Of a DNA stretch of 64,000 nt, positions 9,718 to 18,393 are shown piece by piece. The position numbers were made by a program, and so were the translations under genes. The stretch lies in contig NC_019757.1 in the NCBI RefSeq assembly GCF_000317535.1, positions 3,550,501-3,614,500 on the forward strand. The letters run 5' to 3'. Positions within the stretch are counted from its first letter, which is position 1, and the number at the start of each line of letters is the position of its first letter. Origin of the DNA: Cylindrospermum stagnale PCC 7417 (GTDB lineage: Bacteria > Cyanobacteriota > Cyanobacteriia > Cyanobacteriales > Nostocaceae). Under the pieces are notes generated by a model. It was not told the DNA's origin. It saw only the letters and a list, made by a program, of their open reading frames with translations, and ran no database searches.

Positions 9718-10419
9718 GGGGCAAAGTTCCGTGTACAGGGCTAGATTTGCGCGATCGTATTCGGGTAAATAAAAGATTAGTCCGAGGTTCAGTCTCTATC
9801 CTAGTCGCCTCGAGGGCGGCTTGTGGGAGACATCAGAACTTCAGTAAAAAGACGTTCTCGAAAAATCATTTGAGCCATTAACGCCAAAATAATCCTCACA
9901 CACTGGTTTTATCAAGGCAGGCATCAAACTGATATCGACAAATCCTTCTTAATGTATATTTTTTATATCTGAAGTCAAGGCTGGAAATTGGGTATTTTTA
10001 GCTGATTTAATGCTTGCTGAACATTCAGAGAGATTAGACATAGGGAATACTCAGCTTATTCCACTTTCTCGCTTCGGCAGCAGAAGTTCTTCACACCAAT
10101 CTGATTCAGCTTGATTCACAAACCTTGATGGGCTTGATTTAGACGGAAACAAATTATAGACTGGGGTATGTAGATATTTAAAAAATCAAGCAAAAAGATA
10201 CTAAGCTTTGACTGTAGTTGCCTAAATCCTGCGCTTCACTTAGGTTAAGTATACCAAGTTTCCCATCGAGGACTAACTGCCAGCAATTACAAAGAAATAG
10301 ACTATCCATTGAGCATTCTTTACATATCGCAACTTTCAGTTTAACTTGTGAGTCCGTTGTAATTTGTACAATGCAGTTGTGAGGTGGATCTTTTCCAGAT
10401 TGGGCGTTTAACGATATTC
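9718..10419. other. Intergenic region between divergent glycosidase and histidine kinase genes
   Basis: About 700 bases without a supported gene. It must hold the promoters of both divergent genes. I noticed only short imperfect palindromes and nothing that resembles a riboswitch, tRNA or insertion sequence. Confidence 0.45.
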
Positions 10420-12405
10420 ATGAGTATTTCGACTTCTGTGCTGAGTGATCTGCTAAAGTCACTACCCTACCTGCGGCCCCAGCTATATTTCAAGGCTTCA
10501 CTAACGGCGCTCTCCCATGCGATGGAAGATCAGGTTTTGGCTGCGACTTTAGTCCAGCCCCTGGTAATTGCTAGTTTCCAACGAGAGCGATTTTACCGCC
10601 AAGAAGCTCATCGTTACCAACGGCTTTCCCAGCGAAGTAATCAAATATATGTATTATCTGCACCGGAAACGGATTTCACCAATAGCTCGGAATACTATGA
10701 AAAAGTAGCCTTTGAGCCAGAGGATGGCTTAAGTCAAGAGTGGCATTTGGTGGTGATTGCGGATAATTATGCTACTTGTTTGGTTTGCCGGGAAAGCCTC
10801 GGCTCCATTGCTAAAAATAAGCAACTTCCGGAGATCAGCCCTAGTTTGGATACGGACACAGGGCGAAGATTTGAAGGGATTTGGACATCAGAGCGGGGTG
10901 TCAGTCTAAAAGCAGCCCAATTGCTATTAGATAGGATTGTTGTTTATAGACCAGTCTTGGCAGAAAAAATTGAGGAGGCACGCCAGCGGTTTGGCATCGG
11001 GGAGCCTAGAAGTAACTCTGGAGGCGCAGCCCTCAATGAGTATGCTTGTGATATTGATACTGACCCCTTTGTGCAGCGCTTAGTGACTTACCTGCAAGCT
11101 AGTCAGTACAAATTACACAAAGCCTACCGTTCTATTACTGCCCAAGCCCGCAAGGAACGCTTGGTTAACTCAATTAGCACCGCTATTCGCCGATCTCTTG
11201 ATCCCCGCGAAGTTCTCAATGTGGCAGCCCAAGAATTGGGGCAGCATTTGGGAACTTGCCGCTGTTTAATTTATCGCGCTCAAGCCACGGATGCCCAAGC
11301 CATTATTGAACATGAGTTTTTGACTCCTGGCATTGTCTCTGTGCGCGGGCAAACCTGGGAATTAGAGAGCAATCCGCTTTTTCGGGAAATCATCCAACAG
11401 GGTGAGGGTGTTTGTGTGGCTGATACGCTGATTGACTATCGTGTTACCAATTCGGCGGCGCTTTCCTTAATTGCCAAAAAGTTCGCCATTCGTTCTTGGC
11501 TGATGGAACCAGTGTTTTATCAGGGGCGATTGTTGGGGATTGTGGAGTTACACTATTGCCGTCTGCCACCCCACGAGTGGCAATCTGGGGAGTTGGATTT
11601 GGTAAAAGCGATCGCTACTCAAGTGGGGGCAGCGCTGATCCAAGCAGAAGCCTTCGCTAACCTAGAAGAACTTAACAAGCAGCTAGAAGCCCTAGACCGC
11701 ACCCGCAGTAACTTGATAGCTATCACTGGACATGAACTCCGTACCCCCCTATCTACTATTCAAGTGTGTCTGGAAAGTCTGGCCAGCGAACCAGATATGC
11801 CTCTAGAGTTGCAGCAAGTGATGTTGAGTACGGCTCTTTCTGACTCAGAACGGATGCGGAAACTGGTGCAAGATTTCCTGACGCTTTCCAACTTAGAAAG
11901 TGGTCGAGTGGAATGGCATCCAGAATCCCTTAGCTTGCAAGAATGTGTAGATTTAGCTCTCAGCCGACTGCGATCGCGCACATCAGAGGATAAACCGCCC
12001 CAAGTCAAAACTCAAATTGCCGAAAACCTGCCTTTGGTTAGGGCTGATGGTGATTGGCTGGTGGAGGTACTGGCAAAACTCATAGACAATGCTTGCAAAT
12101 TTACACCGTCATTCGGAGAGATCACCATTAAAGCTGAACGCAACAGCAATCAGATGGTTGAAGTCACCGTGGCTGACACGGGACGAGGCATTGAACCCAA
12201 TCGTCTGGAAATAGTTTTTGACCGCTTCTATCAAGAAGAGGGAGCACTGCGCCGTACCACCGGTGGCACTGGTCTGGGATTAGCAATTTCTCGCCAAATT
12301 GTCAATGGCTGGGGGGGTGAGATTTGGGCCAAGTCAACGGGCAAAGACCAAGGCAGTCAGTTTCATTTCACCATCCCCATAGTTCAAGGCACTACTGGGG
12401 ACTAG
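10420..12405 (+). CDS. DICT-GAF sensor histidine kinase
   Basis: This soluble two-component sensor has a DICT sensory domain first (about residues 20-200 of the product), then a GAF domain (about 250-410), a short coiled-coil linker, a HisKA dimerisation domain with the phospho-acceptor His in the [11 protein letters not shown] motif (near residue 438), and a HATPase domain with N box DNACKF, G1 DTGRGI and G2 GGTGLGL. There is no membrane segment, so it senses a cytoplasmic signal. DICT domains occur with kinases and cyclases in light- or redox-responsive cyanobacterial proteins; the ligand here is unknown. I prefer ATG 10420; an in-frame GTG at 10384 would add twelve residues. No response regulator is adjacent, so the partner lies elsewhere. 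The 3' end runs straight into heptamer repeats. Confidence 0.92.
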   Translation: MSISTSVLSDLLKSLPYLRPQLYFKASLTALSHAMEDQVLAATLVQPLVIASFQRERFYRQEAHRYQRLSQRSNQIYVLSAPETDFTNSSEYYEKVAFEPEDGLSQEWHLVVIADNYATCLVCRESLGSIAKNKQLPEISPSLDTDTGRRFEGIWTSERGVSLKAAQLLLDRIVVYRPVLAEKIEEARQRFGIGEPRSNSGGAALNEYACDIDTDPFVQRLVTYLQASQYKLHKAYRSITAQARKERLVNSISTAIRRSLDPREVLNVAAQELGQHLGTCRCLIYRAQATDAQAIIEHEFLTPGIVSVRGQTWELESNPLFREIIQQGEGVCVADTLIDYRVTNSAALSLIAKKFAIRSWLMEPVFYQGRLLGIVELHYCRLPPHEWQSGELDLVKAIATQVGAALIQAEAFANLEELNKQLEALDRTRSNLIAITGHELRTPLSTIQVCLESLASEPDMPLELQQVMLSTALSDSERMRKLVQDFLTLSNLESGRVEWHPESLSLQECVDLALSRLRSRTSEDKPPQVKTQIAENLPLVRADGDWLVEVLAKLIDNACKFTPSFGEITIKAERNSNQMVEVTVADTGRGIEPNRLEIVFDRFYQEEGALRRTTGGTGLGLAISRQIVNGWGGEIWAKSTGKDQGSQFHFTIPIVQGTTGD

Positions 12406-12413
12406 GGACGAGA

Positions 12414-12490
12414 AACTGGGAACTGGGGACTGGGAACTGGGAACTGGGAACTGGGAACTGGGGACTGGGGACTGGGGACTGGGGACTGGG
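12414..12490. repeat. Heptamer tandem array (AACTGGG / GACTGGG)
   Basis: Eleven head-to-tail copies of a 7-bp unit, AACTGGG or GACTGGG, occupy exactly 77 bp, beginning nine bases after the histidine kinase stop codon. Only the first base of the unit varies. These are short tandemly repeated repetitive (STRR) sequences as known from heterocystous cyanobacteria. Confidence 0.92.
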
Positions 12491-12505
12491 AAACAACTCT
12501 TAAAT

Positions 12506-12568
12506 CTAATGACTAATGACTAATGACCAATGACTAATGACCAATGACCAATGACTAATGACCAATAA
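12506..12568. repeat. Heptamer tandem array (CTAATGA / CCAATGA)
   Basis: Nine copies of a second 7-bp unit, CTAATGA or CCAATGA, fill 63 bp, with one mismatch in the last copy. It differs from the array just upstream and is separated from it by 15 bases. Each unit holds a stop codon in one frame. Confidence 0.92.
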
Positions 12569-12655
12569 CTGTTACAGTCTATGACGCGATCGCAATATGA
12601 TCCAAGTAGCGGTGTTACGATGCCGTAAAAACGTTAAACGTTGAGAGAATAGTTT

Positions 12656-13075
12656 ATGGCAGAAAAGCTATCTGGACAAACGCCGCTCTATGGTGGCAGC
12701 ACTGGTGGACTCCTGAGCAAAGCAGAACAAGAAGAAAAGTACGCTATCACTTGGACTAGCGCCAAAGAGCAGGTATTTGAATTGCCTACAGGTGGCGCTG
12801 CTACTATGCGAAAGGGCGAAAACCTCTTGTACTTAGCGCGGAAAGAACAAGGCATCGCCTTGGGTGGTCAACTCCGGAAATTCAAAATCACAGACTACAA
12901 AATTTACCGGATTTTACCCAAAGGGGAAACCACTTTAATTCACCCGGCTGATGGTGTCTTCCCTGAAAAAGTTAACCCAGGTCGTGACAAAGTGCGTTAT
13001 GTACCACGCCGCATCGGCCAAAACCCCAGTCCAGCACAACTCAAGTTTAGTGGTAAAGCTACCCACGACGCATAG
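12656..13075 (+). CDS. psaD: Photosystem I reaction centre subunit II (PsaD)
   Basis: The 139-residue stromal/cytoplasmic-face subunit of photosystem I forms the docking site for ferredoxin and helps bind PsaC. It shows the conserved [12 protein letters not shown] start, the basic LARKEQ and [14 protein letters not shown] region, the [18 protein letters not shown] segment, and the C-terminal basic [11 protein letters not shown] tail used in docking. Length and sequence are standard for cyanobacteria. It starts at ATG 12656, with a GAGAGAA-type site upstream. It appears monocistronic: STRR arrays lie upstream and a hairpin downstream, before trpE. A photosystem gene like this is normally strongly expressed and light-regulated. 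Confidence 0.98.
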   Translation: MAEKLSGQTPLYGGSTGGLLSKAEQEEKYAITWTSAKEQVFELPTGGAATMRKGENLLYLARKEQGIALGGQLRKFKITDYKIYRILPKGETTLIHPADGVFPEKVNPGRDKVRYVPRRIGQNPSPAQLKFSGKATHDA

Positions 13076-13095
13076 GGGCTAGGTAATTGGTGATT

Positions 13096-13132
13096 GGTAA
13101 TTGGTAAAGAGGAAAAACTCTTACCAATTACC
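13096..13132 (+). terminator. Hairpin after psaD (terminator-like)
   Basis: A stem of about 15 bp (GGTAATTGGTAAAGAG against CTCTTACCAATTACC, one bulged A) with a GAAAAA loop lies 20 bp after psaD. There is no T tract, so it could equally stabilise the psaD 3' end or be one of the inverted heptamer repeats (TAATTGG/CCAATTA) seen around it. Confidence 0.5.
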
Positions 13133-13177
13133 GATTACCGATTAGCGATTACCTAATACCAAATTCCTTAGTAGTTT

Positions 13178-14692
13178 ATGATCTCCCCCAATTTTTCTCA
13201 TTTTTCCCAGCTAGCTTTAGAAGGCAACTTTGTGCCAGTGTATCAGGAATGGATCGCCGACCTGGATACGCCTGTATCTGCTTGGTATAAAGTTTGTGCA
13301 GATCAGCCCTATAGCTTTTTGTTGGAATCGGTGGAAGGTGGAGAAAAACTCGGACGTTATAGTTTATTGGGTGGTGATCCGCAGTGGATTTTGGAAGCAA
13401 GGGGCGATCGCACGATTCAAACACAGCGGGATGGTTCCCAGGTTGTGTTTACAGGTGATCCCTTTACAGCATTAGACAAATGTCTCGCACCATATTACCC
13501 AGTCAAGTTACCGCAACTACCTTCAGGAATTGGTGGTTTGTTTGGGTTTTGGGGTTATGAATTAATTCACTGGATTGAGCCGCGAGTGCCAGTTTATCCA
13601 CCGGATGAAAGAAATATCCCGGATGGATTGTGGATGCAGGTAGACCACCTGTTAGTTTTTGACCAAGTGAAACGGAAAATTTGGGCGATCGCTTATGCTG
13701 ATTTACGTGACAAAGAAGTTAGTTTAGAAGCGGCATATCAACAAGCATGCGATCGCGTTACCCAGATGGTAAGCAAGCTATCTCAACCCCTATCGCCACA
13801 AAATACCAAATTGACCTGGACACCACCAGGAACGAGGGAAAAAGCGGGAACAGATGAATACACCAGCAACACCACCCGCCCAGATTTCTGCGCCAGCGTC
13901 GAAAAAGCCAAAGAATATATTAAAGCTGGCGACATCTTCCAAGTCGTAATTTCCCAGCGATTATCAACAGCATACACAGGCGATCCTTTTGCCCTTTACC
14001 GTTCGCTGCGCCAGATTAATCCTTCGCCTTACATGGCTTACTTTAACTTTAAAGATTGGCAAATTATTGGTTCCAGTCCGGAAGTGATGGTGAAAGCAGA
14101 ACGCGATCCTGATGGTGGGACAATAGCAACAGTCCGCCCGATAGCGGGGACACGTCCACGGGGTAAGACATATCAAGAAGATATCGCCTTAGCCGAAGAT
14201 TTACTCCAAGACCCCAAAGAAATCGCTGAACACGTCATGCTGGTTGATTTAGGACGGAATGACTTAGGGCGTGTTTGCCAAAGCGGTAGCGTTAGAGTGG
14301 ATGAATTAATGGTAGTTGAGCGCTACTCTCATGTGATGCACATTGTGAGTAATGTGGTGGGTAAATTAGCCCCTGATAAGAATGCCTGGGATTTACTCAA
14401 GGCTAGCTTCCCAGCGGGAACAGTTAGCGGCGCACCCAAAATCAGGGCGATGGAAATTATCCATGAGTTAGAACCTAGCCGTCGGGGTGTTTATTCCGGT
14501 GTTTATGGCTATTACGATTTTGAAGGACAATTAAATTGTGCGATCGCCATTCGCACAATGGTATTACACAATAAGACTGTCACAGTCCAAGCCGGTGCCG
14601 GTTTGGTGGCTGACTCTGAACCAGAGAAAGAATACGAAGAAACCCTAAATAAAGCGAGAGGGTTGTTAGAAGCAATTCGCTGTTTACGTTGA
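13178..14692 (+). CDS. trpE: Anthranilate synthase component I
   Basis: This 504-residue cytoplasmic enzyme converts chorismate plus ammonia or glutamine nitrogen to anthranilate, the first step of tryptophan synthesis. It has the N-terminal tryptophan-binding region (SFLLESVEGGEKLGRYS) and a C-terminal chorismate-binding domain with FQVVISQRL, SSPEVMV, TVRPIAGTRPRG, DLGRNDLGR, FPAGTVSGAPK and GVYSGVYGYYDF. All core motifs are present, and the LLES feedback-inhibition element suggests end-product control. It starts at ATG 13178. The glutaminase partner (trpG) is not adjacent. It lies alone between psaD and the accessory island; its end marks the left border of that island. Confidence 0.96.
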   Translation: MISPNFSHFSQLALEGNFVPVYQEWIADLDTPVSAWYKVCADQPYSFLLESVEGGEKLGRYSLLGGDPQWILEARGDRTIQTQRDGSQVVFTGDPFTALDKCLAPYYPVKLPQLPSGIGGLFGFWGYELIHWIEPRVPVYPPDERNIPDGLWMQVDHLLVFDQVKRKIWAIAYADLRDKEVSLEAAYQQACDRVTQMVSKLSQPLSPQNTKLTWTPPGTREKAGTDEYTSNTTRPDFCASVEKAKEYIKAGDIFQVVISQRLSTAYTGDPFALYRSLRQINPSPYMAYFNFKDWQIIGSSPEVMVKAERDPDGGTIATVRPIAGTRPRGKTYQEDIALAEDLLQDPKEIAEHVMLVDLGRNDLGRVCQSGSVRVDELMVVERYSHVMHIVSNVVGKLAPDKNAWDLLKASFPAGTVSGAPKIRAMEIIHELEPSRRGVYSGVYGYYDFEGQLNCAIAIRTMVLHNKTVTVQAGAGLVADSEPEKEYEETLNKARGLLEAIRCLR

Positions 14693-14732
14693 ACCCTTCC
14701 CCACTATTTCGTGGAGGGGGGTATGAGGAATT

Positions 14733-14990
14733 TTATTTTGCTGGTTTTAACCATGTAAAGATTTGTGTGGCTGTTAGATCCAGTTGCAAAAAATGTGGTA
14801 TCGGTAAGCGTTCATCGCCAGTTATTTCTAAAGGCTCTTGTCCTAGTAAAAATACTAATATCACCCGTTCATCTAGGTCAATTAACCATCCTAACTTTGT
14901 ACCGTATTTCAAACAGTAGAGAATATTTCTAATTACTTTGGTAGTGTTCTGTTCTGGTGAGAGAATTTCAATTGTCCAATCGGGATAAAT
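14733..14990 (-). pseudogene. Uma2-family (DUF820) endonuclease remnant, C-terminal part
   Basis: Translating the minus strand gives about 85 residues that match the C-terminal half of Uma2 proteins: YPDWTIEILSPEQ (the PD...E strand of the PD-(D/E)XK fold), then YGTKLGWLIDLDERVILVF and LPIPHFLQLDLTATQIF before the stop at 14733-14735. The frame is closed at 14991-14993 by TAA, exactly where a different nuclease fragment begins on the opposite strand, so the N-terminal ~100 residues and start codon are lost. Uma2 proteins are abundant in cyanobacteria and tied to mobile or defence regions; their function is unproven. Confidence 0.8.
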
Positions 14991-14994
14991 TTAA

Positions 14995-15381
14995 AAACTA
15001 TTTGCAAATTCCCCAGCAGCATCAAAAGGAATCCTTCCGATTTATTTTCAATTTGAAAATCTTCCTGATTCTCTTGTAATCAAACTGCAAATTGGATCAA
15101 GTGAAAATCAAGATATCCGTCAGAAAATATTTGATTTATCACAAAAGCCTCAGCATTCAAAAATTTTCCAAAAGACCAAACAAAATCCAGAATATACACC
15201 TATTTATAAGAGGGCAATTTTGAATAATAGTGATTATAAAAACGCTGACATTGAGGAGTTAATTAAAAAAATGCAGTATTTTTGGCAGGATTTCATTAAA
15301 AATGACTTTTTAGATATAGAGGAAATAATCAATACAAATATAGAGAATATAATGAATGGAGATATATCCACCTCTTCTTAA
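14995..15381 (+). pseudogene. Fragment of a PD-(D/E)XK-nuclease-like protein, C-terminal part
   Basis: The plus strand is open for 128 codons from 14995 to the TAA at 15379-15381, without a usable start near its beginning. The translation includes GILPIYFQFENLPDSLVIKLQIG, which I split here as GILPIYFQFENLPD and SLVIKLQIGSSENQ, followed by a lysine-rich helical tail ending in GDISTSS. This resembles the C-terminal half of PD-(D/E)XK superfamily proteins of the PDDEXK_4 type; that assignment is moderate. The 5' part is missing at the junction with the Uma2 remnant. AT content is higher than in trpE. Confidence 0.55.
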
Positions 15382-15424
15382 GTATAAGAATAGTGTATAC
15401 TCAAAATTAGATTAGGGTAAACCA

Positions 15425-16012
15425 ATGCAAGCCGCTACAACCACTTTACCTCCCACCCTGAAATTAAAAATCAACTTGACAGACGAGCAATATTTTCAAC
15501 TTTGTCAGAACAACCGCGACTTGAGATTTGAACGCACAGCCTCAGGAGAACTACTAATTATGTCACCAACCGGCAGCGATACTGGTAATCGTAACTTTGA
15601 TATCGCTGTTGAAGTAGGAATTTGGAATAAACAAACTAAATTAGGTAAAGGTTTCGACTCTTCCACCGGCTTTAAACTTCCCAATGGTACAGAATGCTCT
15701 CCTGATGTTGCTTGGATTAAAAAAGAGAGATGGGATAGTTTAACTCCAGAACAACAAAGTAAATTTGCACCTATTGCACCTGATTTTGTGATTGAATTGC
15801 GTTTTCCTAGCGATAACTTAAAACCATTGCAAAAGAGAATGCAAGAATATATCGAGAATGGAGTTAAATTAGCTTGGCTGATAGATAGAAAAAATAAGCG
15901 TGTAGAAATTTATCGTCCTCAGCAAGATGTCGAAATTTTGAAAAATCCTACTAGCCTTTCTGGTGAAAATATTCTACCAGGCTTTATCTTAGATTTGACA
16001 GATATTTTATAA
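15425..16012 (+). CDS. Uma2-family (DUF820) putative endonuclease
   Basis: The 195-residue product is a full-length member of the Uma2 family, which has a PD-(D/E)XK nuclease fold. Visible motifs are DLRFERTASGELLIMSPTG near the start, ECSPDVAWI (the PD of the active site), APDFVIELRFPSD (the E strand) and LAWLIDRKNKRVEIYRP. The position expected for the catalytic Lys/Ser after E-L is Arg, as in many family members. It starts at ATG 15425. Its role is unknown; such genes cluster with mobile and defence loci. It sits between two nuclease scars and the large leftward accessory cluster, and is convergent with it. A hairpin lies 135 bp downstream. Confidence 0.9.
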   Translation: MQAATTTLPPTLKLKINLTDEQYFQLCQNNRDLRFERTASGELLIMSPTGSDTGNRNFDIAVEVGIWNKQTKLGKGFDSSTGFKLPNGTECSPDVAWIKKERWDSLTPEQQSKFAPIAPDFVIELRFPSDNLKPLQKRMQEYIENGVKLAWLIDRKNKRVEIYRPQQDVEILKNPTSLSGENILPGFILDLTDIL

Positions 16013-16147
16013 AAATAACCGTTTTTTAGATTGGATATTTTTTGTAATATCGTGTCCGGTTAATCAGTTAACATTGTGTATCACAAGTAATTTGCCGGAC
16101 ATGATAGAACTTAGGTTTTATAGTCTAATATTAAAGTGCATTTTAAG

Positions 16148-16170
16148 CCTCTCTCCGTTTCGGGGAGAGG
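16148..16170. terminator. Hairpin between convergent Uma2 gene and accessory cluster
   Basis: A 9-bp stem (CCTCTCTCC / GGGGAGAGG, one G-T wobble, GTTTC loop) lies between the two convergent genes, followed by a T-rich stretch after 16170. It could end transcripts from either side. The same motif type recurs as a dispersed repeat in Nostoc genomes. Confidence 0.45.
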
Positions 16171-16199
16171 TTTGGAGAGGGGTTAATTTTCCTATTTAA

Positions 16200-18128
16200 C
16201 TACCGATGAGGATAAACATGACGCATTTCAAAGCGGCTTAATTCCCAAAGTGGTAACAAAGCCTGTTTAGCAGCATTAATCTGAGATTGAGAAAAAGAAA
16301 TTTTTCCATGTTCTATCATCCATATAAATGTTCGAGTGATTAAATCTGCTTGCAAACTCTTTTCATACTCACAATTATTTATCCTCACAACTTGTGCATC
16401 TAAACAATTAAGAGCATCTTTAAAAGTCCAACCCAGCGAATTACTATTAATTTCCTCTGGTGAATTTCTCCACTCAACACCGCGTAAATTTCCCATAATA
16501 TAATCCATACCCAAAATTGCTGAATCAGTATTCCGCACCAAATCTGTAAAAGCTTTATAATATGGACGCAATAGGGAAGCAGCAATATTTTCTTTATATA
16601 TATGCAGCCAAGATTGGATATCCCGCAAATAAGGGACTAAATCTCTAATATCATCAATTTCTTTAATAGAGGCACGCTCATATTGATAAATGCTAATTTT
16701 TGATAGCCATTCAGCTTCAGATAATTGTGAATGCTGAGAGTAATAGTTAATAACTTTGGGAATATATTTTTCTAATAACCATTGTTTAGTGTATCTAGCT
16801 GTCCAAGTTCCCCGTGGGCCGATATCTTGTTGCCATGAAGTTACTTTTCCTCGCTCCAAAGATTGTAAATGTACATCATTTAATTCATAAATTATATTAA
16901 TTTGCTTATTAGGTGTTAAAGAAAAATTAACCCCATATTTAGGCAAGATAAAAGCATGATCACGAATACCACGACTTACACGAATTGAAATATCTCCTTG
17001 ATGAAAAATATGCCATTCTGATTTACCTTGAGCATAATCGAATTCATTAGCAAACTTTTGCATTAACTCCCACAAACTTTGCTCAACAGAAAACAGATAA
17101 AAACCTCGAATACCCATAAATTCTATAAATTCAAAATTCCATGTTTCCAGAGCATTTTCAAATTCAATAATTGTCTTTTGGTATTCTTGGCAAACTGCAT
17201 CAATACAAAAACACAAGTCAACCGTTTCTAAATCTGATAAAATTACCGTAGTTTGCCCTAAATATACCTCGAAAGCATTCTTATCTAGTTGTCTAAGAAA
17301 AGAACGGCATCCCCAATCAGGTTTAGTGTTCATTCCTATCATAAATTTTCCCAAAATATATTGATGATTTAAGCTAATTTTTAGACCTCTTAAAATAACA
17401 CCACTAAACTCTATTACACAATCACCACCGACAAAAGCTTTGGGCAAATTACACTCTATTGCTATTTTAGGTTGAACGACAATTACACAGTTATTTTCTC
17501 TTGAATTGGCAGGCTGAAAATTACTTCTTTCTAAAATATTTTGTAAATGTGGATGATTTATAAAAGATTTTTCTATTAGTTTATATTTAGTATAAGTTAG
17601 AATATTGGTTGCATATTTATCGATACTTTTAACAAAACAAAAATTTAGTTTTTTATAAAACTCTGAGGCTATGTGAGGATTTTTTAGCGCATCTATATTA
17701 ATATCAATTACTAATTCTTCCCAATGGTAATGCAGTCGCTGAAAAACCTTTATATAATATCCATTGGTCACAATAAAAAATAATGGTTTTAAATGAACGC
17801 TATAAAATTTAGCTTGCTCAATTGCTTGGTCTAAATTCGTTTGTTGCAATTCTTCAACTTGAACAATAATGAGTGCTGTATCTGCATTTTGTTTCTCGAC
17901 ATCATTTGTAGAAAAATAAATATGAGCAATTTCTGACTTTATTACCTGGTTTCCCAAATTATGTATTTTCAAAGGGTATTGATCATGCCTACATTTATCT
18001 GGGTAGCCAAGATATTGAAACACAGGTAAAACAAACTTGTTTGCTACATCAGCTTCGTTTTGTAAAAGATGATGCTCAAAGGCTTGTAGCCAGGTGATAA
18101 ATTGTTGAATTGGCTCCATAATAGTCAT
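16200..18128 (-). CDS. Unfamiliar protein with degenerate HsdR-N-like (PD-(D/E)XK) domain
   Basis: I do not recognise this 642-residue protein as a whole. Residues 1-140 look like the N-terminal restriction-nuclease domain of type I HsdR: EADVANKFVLPVFQYLGY, then NADTALIIV (Asp83), then DQAIEQAKFYS and FFIVTNGYYIKVF, the usual Q-A-Y and TNG landmarks. The E-x-K pair expected after the third strand reads Q90-V-E92, so the nuclease site looks inactive. The rest (150-642) shows no motif I can name; it is mixed alpha/beta with a helical C-terminus. Start ATG 18128; a second ATG lies three codons later. It is co-directional with and 265 bp downstream of the helicase-like gene. AT-rich, unlike flanking core genes. 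A DNA-binding or sensing role is my inference. Confidence 0.75.
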   Translation of the reverse strand: MTIMEPIQQFITWLQAFEHHLLQNEADVANKFVLPVFQYLGYPDKCRHDQYPLKIHNLGNQVIKSEIAHIYFSTNDVEKQNADTALIIVQVEELQQTNLDQAIEQAKFYSVHLKPLFFIVTNGYYIKVFQRLHYHWEELVIDINIDALKNPHIASEFYKKLNFCFVKSIDKYATNILTYTKYKLIEKSFINHPHLQNILERSNFQPANSRENNCVIVVQPKIAIECNLPKAFVGGDCVIEFSGVILRGLKISLNHQYILGKFMIGMNTKPDWGCRSFLRQLDKNAFEVYLGQTTVILSDLETVDLCFCIDAVCQEYQKTIIEFENALETWNFEFIEFMGIRGFYLFSVEQSLWELMQKFANEFDYAQGKSEWHIFHQGDISIRVSRGIRDHAFILPKYGVNFSLTPNKQINIIYELNDVHLQSLERGKVTSWQQDIGPRGTWTARYTKQWLLEKYIPKVINYYSQHSQLSEAEWLSKISIYQYERASIKEIDDIRDLVPYLRDIQSWLHIYKENIAASLLRPYYKAFTDLVRNTDSAILGMDYIMGNLRGVEWRNSPEEINSNSLGWTFKDALNCLDAQVVRINNCEYEKSLQADLITRTFIWMIEHGKISFSQSQINAAKQALLPLWELSRFEMRHVYPHR

Positions 18129-18393
18129 TAGGTAATCTACTAGCTTGTATAAATTTGCCTTTCCCTATATTTTTCGTCTAAATTACAAATTTATCAAATT
18201 AGTTGAGATTTTATGGTGTTTGTGAATACTGCAATGGAGCTATTCTCCTCTAACTGAGTATGGTTGTGTCTGCATCTTACTAGCAAATTATATGCAAAGA
18301 GTATTTGCGAATTTCTACGCAGCTATTCACCACAAAGATTTACACCAGAAGCATCTGCTGAATATTCATCACTTCAATAAGCTGTTAGCTGTA

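Noticed and set aside
15270-15381. Internal ATG of the PD-(D/E)XK remnant as a small gene
   Set aside because: The frame is open far upstream with nuclease-like sequence, so it is the tail of a truncated gene.
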